In this document: positions 1 through 8,539 of the stretch, piece by piece
How positions within the stretch are numbered: position 1 is the first letter of the stretch
How the letters are laid out: every line of letters begins with the position of its first letter
NCBI GenBank assembly: GCA_015206945.1
Contig: JADEXV010000012.1
Coordinates: 1-62,462, forward strand
Source: Nostocales cyanobacterium LEGE 12452
GTDB lineage: Bacteria > Cyanobacteriota > Cyanobacteriia > Cyanobacteriales > Nostocaceae
Reading direction: 5' to 3'
DNA length: 62,462 bases
Program-made: the position numbers and the translations under genes
The notes under the pieces: generated by a model
What the model was told of the DNA's origin: nothing
The model's database searches: none
What the model saw: only the letters and a program-made list of their open reading frames with translations

Positions 1-51
1 GGCATTGTAACAGTGATAGGATATCGAACATGGGCGAATTGTAGCTTTTGA

Positions 52-333
52 GTTGTCGTTTGGGAAGACAACAACTCTACTACAGAGCGCCCTCTCTCTT
101 CATACTCTTTTTTTGGCTAAGGTATTGCCTACGCTACCGATAATCAAGGTAATCGAACTCAGGTTAATGCTCGGTGGAATTGGCAAAATTCTAGTGAACC
201 TTGGTATACTCAACCCATCGCCGCAGGTAAACCTATTTGGGCAAAGATTGTAACTGGAAATTATCCCACCGGCCCCTACATTGCCGCCTCTGCCAGTCGT
301 CCAATCTATGATTCACAAAGTCGCTTACTAGGA
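52..333 (+). pseudogene. Broken N-terminal sensor (Cache) part of the histidine kinase
   Basis: The reading frame of the kinase at 334 continues upstream with sensible Cache-domain sequence (121-333: TDNQGNR, WYTQPIAAGKPIW, SASRPIYD) but meets in-frame stops at 118-120 (TAA) and 49-51 (TGA). Codons 61-117 also read as protein (RPLSSYSFFG). The original gene was therefore longer, and its sensor domain is interrupted by nonsense or frameshift changes. The window edge hides the rest. A sequencing error cannot be excluded. Confidence 0.6.
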
Positions 334-1878
334 ATGGTTGCAATAGACATTCACCTACTAAAACTCAGCGATTTTTTACGCAGTTTGAATATTAGTCAGT
401 CTGGGCAGGTGTTCCTTTTGGAACGGGATGGCACATTAATTGCCAGTTCTGGTAAAGAGAAGCCTTTTGTCGTAGTCAATCAAGAGATCCGGCGATTGCA
501 CGCGATCGACAGTTCTGATCCAATCATCCAGAACGTTGCCAGACATCTGCAAACCTCCGGGTTTGGGTCTATCACCCAAGACACAGATTTTCATCTTGAG
601 ATGGAAGGAAAACGTCATTTTGTCCATGTTTTACCTTGGCGTGACAAATATGGTTTGAATTGGCTGATGGTAATGAGTGTGCCAGAAAACACATTTATGG
701 CACAAGTTAACGCCAACACGCGCATCACGATCGCTCTTTGTTTTGGTGCATTAGTTGTTGCCTCAGCGATGGGCGTGTTCACCTCTCATTGGATTGTCCG
801 CCCAATTCTGCGCCTGAATTGGGCAAGTGAGGCAATGGCATCCGGCAATTTCAATCAGACAGTAGAAACTAGCAGTATTCGAGAACTGAATACCCTATCC
901 AACTCTTTCAACTACATGGCAGGGCAACTGTATGAATCGTTTACTGCTTTAGAGAAAAGCAAAGAAGAACTAGAAGAACGGGTAGAAGAACGCACTACTG
1001 AACTTAAAAGTACATTAGGGGAATTGCAGCGCACTCAATCTCAAGTTATTCAAAGTGAAAAAATGTCTAGTCTGGGACAACTAGTGGCTGGAGTCGCACA
1101 CGAAATTAATAATCCAGTCAACTTTATTCATGGCAACCTCGCCCATGTGCAGGAATATACTCAGGATTTATTAGCACTTATGGAGTTGTATCAACAATAT
1201 AATCCCTACCCTACTGCTGAAATTCAAACGGTTGCTGAAGACATCGATTTAGAGTTTTTGCAAGAAGACTTGCCAAAAATGTTGTCTTCGATGAGAGTAG
1301 GCACCGATCGCATTCGTCAAATTGTACTGTCGCTGCGGAATTTCTCTCGCATTGATGAAGCGGAATTTAAACGCGTCGATATTCATGAAGGCATAGACAG
1401 TACTTTGATGATTTTGCAGCACCGCCTCAAAGCTAAACCAGAACAACCTGAAATTGAGGTGATTAAAGACTATGGTACTGTACCCCTAGTAGAATGCTAT
1501 GCCGGACAACTCAATCAGGTATTTATGAATATTTTAGTAAATGCGATTGATGCGTTAGAAGAAAATAATAGCAAGCTTACCTATCAGGAAATTAAGGAAA
1601 ATCCCAGTCAACTTAAGATTCGCACATCGGTAGTTAATTCAACGTGGTTGGAAGTGGCGATCGCTGATAACGGAATTGGTATTTCTAAAGAATTTCAGCA
1701 ACGAATATTCGATCCATTTTTCACCACCAAACCCATTGGCAAAGGAACTGGAATGGGTATGTCTATCAGCTATCAAATCGTTACAGAAAAACATAACGGT
1801 AAACTGGAGTGTTTCTCAACTCCTGGAAAAGGAACCGAGTTTATCATTCACATTCCTCTACGGCTCACGAATGGTTGA
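334..1878 (+). CDS. Sensor histidine kinase (HAMP, coiled coil, HisKA, HATPase), N-terminally truncated
   Basis: From the first usable ATG the 514 residues contain the second half of a Cache sensor (to about 115), a membrane helix (about 130-155), a HAMP domain (to about 205), a Glu-rich coiled coil (205-240), a dimerisation helix with the phospho-acceptor in GVAHEINNP (His256), and a C-terminal ATPase with the N box (NAIDALEE), G1 (DNGIGI) and G2 (GKGTGMGM). The catalytic half looks complete. Only part of the sensor and one membrane helix remain, so signal input is probably lost. No response regulator is adjacent. The ligand is unknown. Confidence 0.75.
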   Translation: MVAIDIHLLKLSDFLRSLNISQSGQVFLLERDGTLIASSGKEKPFVVVNQEIRRLHAIDSSDPIIQNVARHLQTSGFGSITQDTDFHLEMEGKRHFVHVLPWRDKYGLNWLMVMSVPENTFMAQVNANTRITIALCFGALVVASAMGVFTSHWIVRPILRLNWASEAMASGNFNQTVETSSIRELNTLSNSFNYMAGQLYESFTALEKSKEELEERVEERTTELKSTLGELQRTQSQVIQSEKMSSLGQLVAGVAHEINNPVNFIHGNLAHVQEYTQDLLALMELYQQYNPYPTAEIQTVAEDIDLEFLQEDLPKMLSSMRVGTDRIRQIVLSLRNFSRIDEAEFKRVDIHEGIDSTLMILQHRLKAKPEQPEIEVIKDYGTVPLVECYAGQLNQVFMNILVNAIDALEENNSKLTYQEIKENPSQLKIRTSVVNSTWLEVAIADNGIGISKEFQQRIFDPFFTTKPIGKGTGMGMSISYQIVTEKHNGKLECFSTPGKGTEFIIHIPLRLTNG

Positions 1879-2338
1879 ACTATGAATTATGGCTGAGGCT
1901 TGGGGGAATAGGAAGATATAGAGAGTTTTGGATTATACAGCAGATTGCAAGTTGAGGAGGGGTGTACTTCATTGACTTGTAAAGTGCTTTTAGTAACAAT
2001 ACCTTTGCTAATTTCCGAGCCTTGAACAATGATTTGGTGTTTAGTGTTTAGGGCGATCGCTTTACACAAAGGCAACAGGGCTATTGGTGCGTAGGCGTAG
2101 CCCGCCGGAGGCATCGCTATTTTTGATAATACACCAACTGCCCTTGTAACTTCGCTGCTAGAGATATTGTTTGGTCAAAGGATACCGGAGAATATATCTA
2201 TTATGAAGTTTTTTTGTTGGTAAGAGAATATACAATGAAGTTTTTTTATTGGTAAGAGAATATATAAGTTTTGAGCGCTAAGAGATTATACAGTTGAACA
2301 GATAGTTCAAATCAGTAGTTCTGTTTGTTAAAAAATCT
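1879..2338. other. Intergenic region without a convincing gene
   Basis: This 460-base gap holds a common Nostoc repeat near 2089-2115 (GCGTAGGCGTAGCCCGCCGG), one HIP1 octamer and a two-copy direct repeat at 2203-2264 listed separately. Short open frames here show no protein-like features. Confidence 0.6.
2203..2264. repeat. Two-copy direct repeat, 32-base period, upstream of the methyltransferase gene
   Basis: A 30-base unit starting ATGAAGTTTTTTT and ending GGTAAGAGAATATA occurs at 2203-2232 and 2235-2264 with one difference (G/A after the T run). It lies 75 bases before the methyltransferase start and may be a duplicated promoter or operator, or a slippage product. Confidence 0.8.
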
Positions 2339-2986
2339 ATGCAAATACACCAGGTGATTGAAACCTACGATCAGGGATCGGTGGATTATGACGCAATTAT
2401 GAAGCGTTACTGGCACATCGAGCGCGAACCCTTAATAGCTTCCTTGCAGCTAAAGCCAGGACAAATTGCCCTGGATGCTGCGGTAGGAACTGGTCTTAAT
2501 CTTCCAGCCTATCCTGAAGATGTACGTGTCGTTGGTGTCGATCTCTCTGAGAAGATGATGGATGAAGCACGTAAAAAACGTGTATCCGCAGACATCACCT
2601 TCAAGGTATCGGATCTCTGCAATCTTGACTTTACTGATAATACTTTTGATGCAGCAGCATCGGGATTTACCCTTTGTGTCGTTAGCGATCCAGTCCGTGC
2701 CCTTGCAGAGATGTTGCGAGTTACTAAGCCTGGTGCCTTGATTGCCATTCTCGATTACTGCAAATCACAAGATCCAGAGATTCAGAAATGGCAAGAATTA
2801 ATATCTGATAGTACTTCACAGCTAGGCTTCCCGACTGGCAAAATTAAGTGGGATGCATTGATGGACTATGACGAATTGATTTACAATAGCAAGCTTCCCA
2901 TTGAAGTGCTTGCAGACGATCGCACAGAAAATCCAAACCCGTTTTTATGTGGTTGTCAATTGCTGCTGAAAAACTCAAAAGCTTAA
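2339..2986 (+). CDS. Class I SAM-dependent methyltransferase
   Basis: The 215-residue protein has a Rossmann-type methyltransferase core. Motif I is at about residues 44-53 (ALDAAVGTGLNLP), the acidic ribose-binding residue follows in VVGVDLSEKMM, a DL/FTDNTFDAA motif lies near residue 100, and the post-motif region reads LRVTKPGALIAI, as in UbiE/arsenite methyltransferase relatives. The substrate cannot be told from sequence. It is a lone gene in the nifD element with no operon partner; the next gene runs toward it on the other strand. Confidence 0.8.
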   Translation: MQIHQVIETYDQGSVDYDAIMKRYWHIEREPLIASLQLKPGQIALDAAVGTGLNLPAYPEDVRVVGVDLSEKMMDEARKKRVSADITFKVSDLCNLDFTDNTFDAAASGFTLCVVSDPVRALAEMLRVTKPGALIAILDYCKSQDPEIQKWQELISDSTSQLGFPTGKIKWDALMDYDELIYNSKLPIEVLADDRTENPNPFLCGCQLLLKNSKA

Positions 2987-3025
2987 AGCCAACAGTATCG
3001 CAGTCTTGTAATTTTATTTTGTAGA

Positions 3026-3081
3026 GAGGACTAAAGTCCTCACTACGAGACGCTATACGAACAAAATCAGGACTAAAGTCC
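3026..3081. repeat. Palindromic repeats with core GGACTAAAGTCC
   Basis: A perfect palindrome, GAGGACTAAAGTCCTC (3026-3041), and a second core, GGACTAAAGTCC (3070-3081), sit between two convergent genes. They belong to a family of small dispersed palindromes; a related AATAAAGTCCTC sequence occurs near 47721. They may act as a two-way terminator. Confidence 0.6.
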
Positions 3082-3127
3082 CGACTACGAAGATTTTAAA
3101 AGAAAGATTGATTAGCTTGTAACCATA

Positions 3128-3925
3128 TCACAAGTTATTTTTAAACAGTTCTAGAACATGTTTCCAAGCATCAGGAGCAGCTTCTGGGTTGTAACTTGGG
3201 TGTTGTTCCATAAATGGGTACTTATCTTTGAAAAATCCGGCAAAGAATCCATGTCCTGCATCGTATCGAAATATACGATGCTTTATTTTATATTTCTTTA
3301 ATTCTGCCTCAATTTGCTCATTTTCTTTCTGGGAAACTAATGTATCTCTTGTACCGAAAAAGGCATAAATAGTACCTTTAATTTCCGAGGTGCGATTAAT
3401 GGTTGGAGTCTCTTCACCATAACTAGAAGTGGTAATTCCACCACCGTAAAAGGAAGCTGTTACTTTGATATCGGGTAAAGTTGCAGCCATATAAGCAACA
3501 TGACCGCCAAAACAGAAACCAATGACACCAATTGCATTATTTTTGACATTGAGTAAAGTTTTTAGGTAAGCGATCGCAGCTTGAATATCACTGAATATCT
3601 CTTGATACTTCACTTGTTGATAATATTCCAATCCAAGCCGATATGCTTCTGGACTAAACCCAACATCTTCAGCGCTAAAATCAGCCTCAAAACCGGGAGC
3701 AATACGTTGATACATCGCGGGGGCTATTGCTACATAACCTTGTTTAGCAATTAGTTCCGTGATATCTCGAATATTACTGTTGATTCCAAAAATTTCTGGA
3801 AAAACTATAATCGCGCCAAAAGTCCCGTTTTGTGCTGGTTGAGCTAAGTAAGCATCGATTTCTAAGTCATTGTTAGGCACTTTGACATAGCCAGTGTTAA
3901 TTTCGATGTTTGTTGTTTCTAGCAT
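3128..3925 (-). CDS. Dienelactone hydrolase family protein
   Basis: An alpha/beta hydrolase of 265 residues. The nucleophile elbow reads GFCFGGH (Cys nucleophile, residues about 142-148), the acid is in FFGTRDTLVS and the histidine in DAGHGFF, the Cys-Asp-His triad of dienelactone hydrolases. An early PEIFGIN motif matches the oxyanion region. The family hydrolyses cyclic or aromatic lactone esters, but many bacterial members have no known substrate. It is a cytosolic, single gene in the nifD element, convergent with the methyltransferase. Confidence 0.85.
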   Translation of the reverse strand: MLETTNIEINTGYVKVPNNDLEIDAYLAQPAQNGTFGAIIVFPEIFGINSNIRDITELIAKQGYVAIAPAMYQRIAPGFEADFSAEDVGFSPEAYRLGLEYYQQVKYQEIFSDIQAAIAYLKTLLNVKNNAIGVIGFCFGGHVAYMAATLPDIKVTASFYGGGITTSSYGEETPTINRTSEIKGTIYAFFGTRDTLVSQKENEQIEAELKKYKIKHRIFRYDAGHGFFAGFFKDKYPFMEQHPSYNPEAAPDAWKHVLELFKNNL

Positions 3926-4175
3926 CTTCGTTTCGGCTGATTTTATACCAACTTATTTATTTTGACTGGTTTTCGACACAGACGGGCACAAACATCAGAA
4001 GTATTGCTCTCCTCACCTCAACCATGACTTTACAGCTATAAGCAGATCAAAGAAATTTCTAACTTTTGAATAGATACCATCTCAAACTTCTGGGAGATTC
4101 CAAGGGTTTTTGATTTGTGCGACCTTACATAAAGTAAGCATAAAGACTCAAAATTAATAACCAGAAGAAAAAACA

Positions 4176-4715
4176 ATGCCAGATCAAAGTTTTAGAACAA
4201 ATATTCCAGAAGTTGACCCAACAGAGATTGAAGATACTCGAACTGCGATCGCAGACGAACATCACTCCTTTCTTGAAAAAGTCATGGTTCGAAGCGGATT
4301 TGCAGATTTGTATGACGCAAGAGACTTTACCGAAGTTGTGTATCGTGTTATGCGTGACTTAATGACCGCGGACACAATCGATCGCGTCGAGTCAGAACTG
4401 CATACAGAAGCTATACCTACAGATGAAAAAGCACTCCAGTTTGAAGTGGCTGAACTCTGGAAAGACACCAATCCCATTGTGAGATTTATAAGTAAAATCC
4501 GTCAACCTTTAAAAGGCCCGGCTCCCATTGGAATTGATTCCAAGCTATTTCTAACGCGGGTTGCTAATGAAGGAGGGGTTCCAGGATCAGTCGAGGCAGA
4601 ACAGGCAGTTAAAGCGGTATTTTCTGCTACCAAAGACGAACTTTCCCCAGAGCGGATTCAGGAAGTTGCTGGCGCGCTGCCTGATTATGTCCGTCAGCTT
4701 TGGGAGCAAGCTTAA
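4176..4715 (+). CDS. DUF2267 domain protein
   Basis: A 179-residue soluble protein. The half from about residue 30 reads FLEKVMVRSGFADLYDARDFTEVVYRVMRD and later LFLTRVANEGG and LPDYVRQLWEQ, the double-helical-repeat pattern of DUF2267 proteins. A low-complexity acidic N-terminus (about 25 residues) precedes it. The function is unknown; relatives are often described as stress-associated. A strong terminator follows at 4735-4769. It stands alone in the nifD element. Confidence 0.7.
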   Translation: MPDQSFRTNIPEVDPTEIEDTRTAIADEHHSFLEKVMVRSGFADLYDARDFTEVVYRVMRDLMTADTIDRVESELHTEAIPTDEKALQFEVAELWKDTNPIVRFISKIRQPLKGPAPIGIDSKLFLTRVANEGGVPGSVEAEQAVKAVFSATKDELSPERIQEVAGALPDYVRQLWEQA

Positions 4716-4734
4716 TTAGAAATGTGAAAAAGTC

Positions 4735-4769
4735 AAGTCTGTTTGTGAGTAGCGATCGCAAACAGACTT
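4735..4769. terminator. Bidirectional rho-independent terminator
   Basis: An 11-bp perfect stem, AAGTCTGTTTG (4735-4745) with CAAACAGACTT (4759-4769), has a HIP1 octamer in the loop, T-rich sequence after it and A-rich sequence before it. It serves the converging DUF2267 and xisI genes. Confidence 0.8.
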
Positions 4770-4780
4770 TTTAATTAGGT

Positions 4781-5119
4781 TTAGCCTACAGCAAACTCTG
4801 TATACTGCCGTACATGAGGTGCATGATATGCTATCACAATATCTTGCTTAGGCACTCCTTCACTCACAAGTTGATCTGCGATCGCATCCTCCGTTCCGTC
4901 ATGCTGCACCCAAATCTTCCCATCCTTGATATCTATATGCAGCAGACAGCCATAAATCCGGGTACTACTATCCTTCCATCCCACATGCACAAGCTGATAG
5001 TGGTCTTTTGTAGTATCAAAAATGGTTTGACTTTCTATCGGATCGCTCTCAGAACGCAAGTTTGCTCGCGCCGTCAATAATTTCTGAATTAGTTCCCGAT
5101 ACAAAATTAGCTTATCCAT
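4781..5119 (-). CDS. xisI: XisI-family protein
   Basis: The 112-residue protein begins MDKLILYRELIQKLL, carries the family core (YQLVHVGWKDSSTRIYGC, then LHIDIKDGKIWVQHDGTED) and ends with GVPKQDIVIAYHAPHVRQYT. This is the XisI family, first named for a factor needed to excise the Anabaena fdxN element. Its start overlaps the end of xisH by 13 bases, so the two are probably translated together. Here the pair sits in a nifD element, not an fdxN element. XisI homologues are common in cyanobacteria outside excision elements, so a role in excision is not proven. Confidence 0.88.
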   Translation of the reverse strand: MDKLILYRELIQKLLTARANLRSESDPIESQTIFDTTKDHYQLVHVGWKDSSTRIYGCLLHIDIKDGKIWVQHDGTEDAIADQLVSEGVPKQDIVIAYHAPHVRQYTEFAVG

Positions 5120-5523
5120 TCTGCAATCTCCTGTTTTTGTGTGTCATACACCAAAAGGGGAATTTTGTTACGCACAATAACCGTTTGAATAAATGGATAT
5201 CTGAAAAATCGCTTATAAACGTCGAGCGGAACTGCCAAATACAACCTCCGCTCTGGATCATCATCTTCCAAAGCAATGCGGTAATTAATAAATTGTCCAA
5301 TTGCAGTATGAAACTCAGAAATTGTTGAGGGTGCTAAAAACGTTTTGATTTCAACTGCAATTTTTTCCTCATCCTTTGTCGCTGCCAGCAAAAGTTCTGC
5401 ACCCAAGTCGATGTAAAAATCAACAAACCCCAAATCAATGTGGTAGGGATCATGAGTAATTATCCACCCTTCCTTCTCAAGGGCAGTTCTAACCAGTTCA
5501 TGAAACCTATCTCTTGCAGACAT
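5107..5523 (-). CDS. xisH: XisH-family protein
   Basis: The 138-residue protein opens with RDRFHELVRTALEKEGW, then shows DLGAELLLAA and KIAVEIKTF, an endonuclease-fold (PD-(D/E)XK-like) arrangement with the acidic residue and E-x-K. It ends PLLVYDTQKQEIAEWI. This is the XisH family, whose Anabaena 7120 member is required for fdxN-element excision. It is the first gene of a two-gene unit with xisI, read away from the Uma2 gene across a 138-base divergent spacer. It could be a nuclease or a recombination cofactor. Confidence 0.9.
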   Translation of the reverse strand: MSARDRFHELVRTALEKEGWIITHDPYHIDLGFVDFYIDLGAELLLAATKDEEKIAVEIKTFLAPSTISEFHTAIGQFINYRIALEDDDPERRLYLAVPLDVYKRFFRYPFIQTVIVRNKIPLLVYDTQKQEIAEWIS

Positions 5524-5661
5524 CGTAGACAGCTAACCAGAAAGATAAAGTCTTTTGTAGAAAAAAGAATGAATATATATCGTAGGATTATATCACCTCA
5601 CAAGTAAATCTGTGACAAAATAATATTGTTGTCTTATAGCTAATGCGATCGCTTACGACCT

Positions 5662-6231
5662 ATGATTTCTACCATCTCGCGCCGCTACAGCTTGGATGAA
5701 TATCGTGCGATCGAAGAAAAAGCCGAAGGACGCAACGAATATCGAGATGGAGAAATTGTACCCATGCCTGGAGGAACGCTCAAACACAGCCGCATCGGTC
5801 GGAACATTCTGACCTATTTTAGTACAGTGCTGCGCGATACTCAATTCGAGCCGATTAACAGCGATTTACGGCTGTGGATTCCTGAACATCGACGCGGAGT
5901 ATATCCAGATGTAATGGTTTTTGACGGCGAACCGCAACTAAATGCTGAACGTTTAGATGAAGTCTTAAATCCCGTGCTGATTGTTGAAGTCCTATCTCCT
6001 TCCACCGCAGATTACGATCGACTTAGTAAATTTCGGATGTATCGCTCAATTGATAGTTTTAGCGAATATTTATTAGTCGAACAGGATGAACCTTTTGTTG
6101 AACGCTATAGTAAACAAGCCAAAGGTTGGTTGCTCAGTGATTTTAGTGGCTTAGAGCTATCTATTACTTTAGATTCAGTTAGTATTGAATTGCCGATGGC
6201 GGAAATTTATCGTGGCATTGTTTTTGAGTAA
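5662..6231 (+). CDS. Uma2-family (DUF820) putative endonuclease
   Basis: A 189-residue single-domain protein of the large cyanobacterial Uma2 family. Residues near 20-40 read EGRNEYRDGEIVPMPGG, residues 80-95 YPDVMVFDGEP, and about 110-130 LIVEVLSPSTADYDRLSKF. These supply the E, D and E-x-x-...-K positions of the PD-(D/E)XK fold. Genomes of this group carry dozens of such genes and their job is not known. It is divergent from xisH. The 279 bases after it hold only repeat-like sequence. Confidence 0.85.
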   Translation: MISTISRRYSLDEYRAIEEKAEGRNEYRDGEIVPMPGGTLKHSRIGRNILTYFSTVLRDTQFEPINSDLRLWIPEHRRGVYPDVMVFDGEPQLNAERLDEVLNPVLIVEVLSPSTADYDRLSKFRMYRSIDSFSEYLLVEQDEPFVERYSKQAKGWLLSDFSGLELSITLDSVSIELPMAEIYRGIVFE

Positions 6232-6510
6232 AGTAGCTCTAGCTTTTTGCGACAACGCACTCTACGGGAGGGATGCCTACTAAACAGAGATTTATCCTGT
6301 CATTACTTTTTAGACAAATTCACGCTACGCCATATTGCGTATATTGACGCAGATAAGATGGCTCTAAGGTTCGGCTTTCATCGGATATTTGAGTTCATGG
6401 TGCGTTGCGCTTTACGACAACGTATTCTATATTAGGGATGCGATTGTGCTATATAATACGATCATCATTTAACTTGCTAATAGAGCAAACCTAATAAATA
6501 AGGACTTGAT

Positions 6511-7551
6511 ATGCAATCCTTTCAAGTAGTAGAACAACTTGAGACTTTACGTGAGGTGTTAAAAAGTACAGACATCAATGCATTTATGGAGTGTTTAAGT
6601 ATGTTAAACGATTGCAGAAACCAGCTTAATACATCAATGGTCAATGTACTAGATAGTAAAGCAGATACCAACGTTACTAGTCAGCAATTGGGTGTTTATA
6701 GAAAAAACATAACTAACTTACAAGCAGAGATCAAAACACGTATCAAGCCCAAGTTAGTTTTTACATCTCTTGAAAGGTTACGAACAGCTTTTAGTATTTT
6801 TGTAGAAGAATTAAATCAAGAAGCAGCCTATATAAATACTATTTATTCTCAGTTTATTGAGTTGGAAAATGTATATGATAAATTTATTCAAGATTACTCT
6901 TATTCTTCAACTGTGGAATTAGTCTCTTCAGGAACGGATCTTTTTCACTCACTAAAAAATACTGAAGAGATTTCTACAATAATTTGGATAAATCTTCATA
7001 ACCAATACGAACACGACGATTCTTTAGGTTCTCTTTCACTTTTGTTAGATTCTGACTACACGTATAAGGATTTTATAAAAAAACTAGAAACACTTCAAAA
7101 ACTTTATTCAGAACTCTGTTTTCTTCTACATATATCAGAAAGCGATTTTCCACTCAGAATAATGAAAATCGAGTCGGGTAGCTTATTTGTAAAAATATTT
7201 GGGGAATCTAAAGTTATACAACTTATTTCTGATCTTATCAAAGAGACAACTAGTTTTTTATATAGGAATAAAACCACTGAGGGGAAAATTGAATCAATTC
7301 CTCGCAAGACTGAAGCAATAGAATCAATTTTGAAACTAAGAGAAAAATTACAGCAAGCAGGAATTAAAGTAGATGTACTAGATGAAAGTGTTGAAAAGTC
7401 ATCCATACTTTTAGCAGAAGAACTTAATTGCTTACTTGCAGGACAACCTAAAGTAGAACTGAATGGAGAAATACTTCACGTAGGAAACTATAAAACACAG
7501 AAACTTTTAGACACTAGTAACAAATATTTACTTGAAGGTGGGAAAGATTAG
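6511..7551 (+). CDS. Orphan 346-residue protein, mostly helical
   Basis: I do not recognise this protein. It looks soluble and helical: an N-terminal segment (1-110) rich in Leu/Glu/Gln, a middle part with hydrophobic helices, and near residue 210-245 a more conserved-looking stretch with IMKIESGSLFVKIFG followed by an amphipathic helix. That stretch resembles a C-terminal module seen in uncharacterised bacterial proteins, but I cannot name it. The start ATG is preceded by AATAAGGACTTG, a fair ribosome site. Its A+T-rich codon use is close to that of accessory genes. It is isolated in the nifD element. Confidence 0.6.
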   Translation: MQSFQVVEQLETLREVLKSTDINAFMECLSMLNDCRNQLNTSMVNVLDSKADTNVTSQQLGVYRKNITNLQAEIKTRIKPKLVFTSLERLRTAFSIFVEELNQEAAYINTIYSQFIELENVYDKFIQDYSYSSTVELVSSGTDLFHSLKNTEEISTIIWINLHNQYEHDDSLGSLSLLLDSDYTYKDFIKKLETLQKLYSELCFLLHISESDFPLRIMKIESGSLFVKIFGESKVIQLISDLIKETTSFLYRNKTTEGKIESIPRKTEAIESILKLREKLQQAGIKVDVLDESVEKSSILLAEELNCLLAGQPKVELNGEILHVGNYKTQKLLDTSNKYLLEGGKD

Positions 7552-7721
7552 CGATCGCACTCCTCAACATTTCTAAATATTTAGGATTGCTTAAATCAAA
7601 GTCTTCAATCCATTTATTGATGTAATATTAATGCTTCTCCTTATTCACTAAATAGTATTGTTGACTTATAGTGTAATGCACTACATAAATCCCAGTAGTA
7701 AATATCATAAGTGAGTCTGCA

Positions 7722-8186
7722 TTATGGGCGACTATTAGGGTTTTCAATCATTAATCCCTCACTTACAACTGCTGCATTCAACTCATTATCTGCGGACACA
7801 AAGGTAATAGGAGGTAATCCATTAGCAATGGAAATGGTGTTGACTACACGACCTACTGCTAGTTGGATAGCATCATAACCTCTTAAACCATAAGTTTCAG
7901 ATAATACCATTCCAGAATTAATGATATTTTCTGTGATTTCAACAATTTGATAGTCTTTCTGTAAATCAATTTTGAACTGATTGCGTGTTACTGTTGCATC
8001 TGTAATGCTAATACTTCCACTGCGCGATCGCCTGGTAATTGCCGCTATAATTTCTACACCAGTTATTGCAGCAATAAATGCTTCATTGTTGAGAGCCGGA
8101 TCAAATAGCCCCAAAACCCAAATTGATCCAGTTTCGCTAATATAACGTTTAACTAATGCGCTACTGTCTAGAAAATAAACTGCCAT
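7722..8186 (-). CDS. PIN-domain toxin (VapC-like)
   Basis: The 154-residue PIN domain starts with YFLDSSALVKRYISETGS (first catalytic Asp near residue 7), has a conserved acid in ITGVEIIAAITRR, and the pair GLRGYDAIQLA and FVSADNELNAAA-like sequence at the end supplies the last acidic residues. All four metal-binding positions appear present, so it should be an active ribonuclease. Its ATG follows the stop of the upstream antitoxin with no gap (TAGATG), typical of a coupled toxin-antitoxin operon. It may stabilise the nifD element. Confidence 0.85.
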   Translation of the reverse strand: MAVYFLDSSALVKRYISETGSIWVLGLFDPALNNEAFIAAITGVEIIAAITRRSRSGSISITDATVTRNQFKIDLQKDYQIVEITENIINSGMVLSETYGLRGYDAIQLAVGRVVNTISIANGLPPITFVSADNELNAAVVSEGLMIENPNSRP

Positions 8187-8450
8187 CTAACGGCGTTCCT
8201 CAATGATACTTTCAGAAACAGGTTTTCCCTCAGCATGAATTAGTCGTCGCTCAGTTAATGGCTCGTAAGTAGGATGCTTGATCTGTTTTACTAACCCAGA
8301 ATCGATCAGGGCTTGATGAAATCCTGCTTGCTTAACAGTTTCTTCATTATCAGCAAGATACTTTTGAATTGTCTGATTCAGCTGCTGAAGCTCTTTTAGT
8401 TCAAGTGTCTCAAGCTGCTTAAGTATTTGGTTCAAAGTTTCTATTGCCAT
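8187..8450 (-). CDS. Antitoxin partner of the PIN toxin
   Basis: A small 87-residue protein: an N-terminal Leu/Gln-rich helix (LNQILKQLETLELKELQQL) and a charged C-terminal tail (TERRLIHAEGKPVSESIIEE). It lies directly upstream of the PIN toxin and its stop abuts the toxin start. The family is one of the cyanobacterial VapB-like antitoxins without a recognisable ribbon-helix-helix fold. The call rests mainly on position. The C-terminal tail would be expected to bind the toxin. Confidence 0.7.
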   Translation of the reverse strand: MAIETLNQILKQLETLELKELQQLNQTIQKYLADNEETVKQAGFHQALIDSGLVKQIKHPTYEPLTERRLIHAEGKPVSESIIEERR

Positions 8451-8539
8451 ACTTTTGTAATGTATATTTCTATTGTTGATTATTTTTCACCTATAAATCA
8501 TAGCAAATTATCTAAAACTGGTATGATTTATCAGTAAAC

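Noticed and set aside
6247..6435. 62-residue open frame after the Uma2 gene
   Set aside because: It is composed of repeat-like sequence (GCGACAACGCACTCTACGGG and a related copy near 6401), with no protein features.
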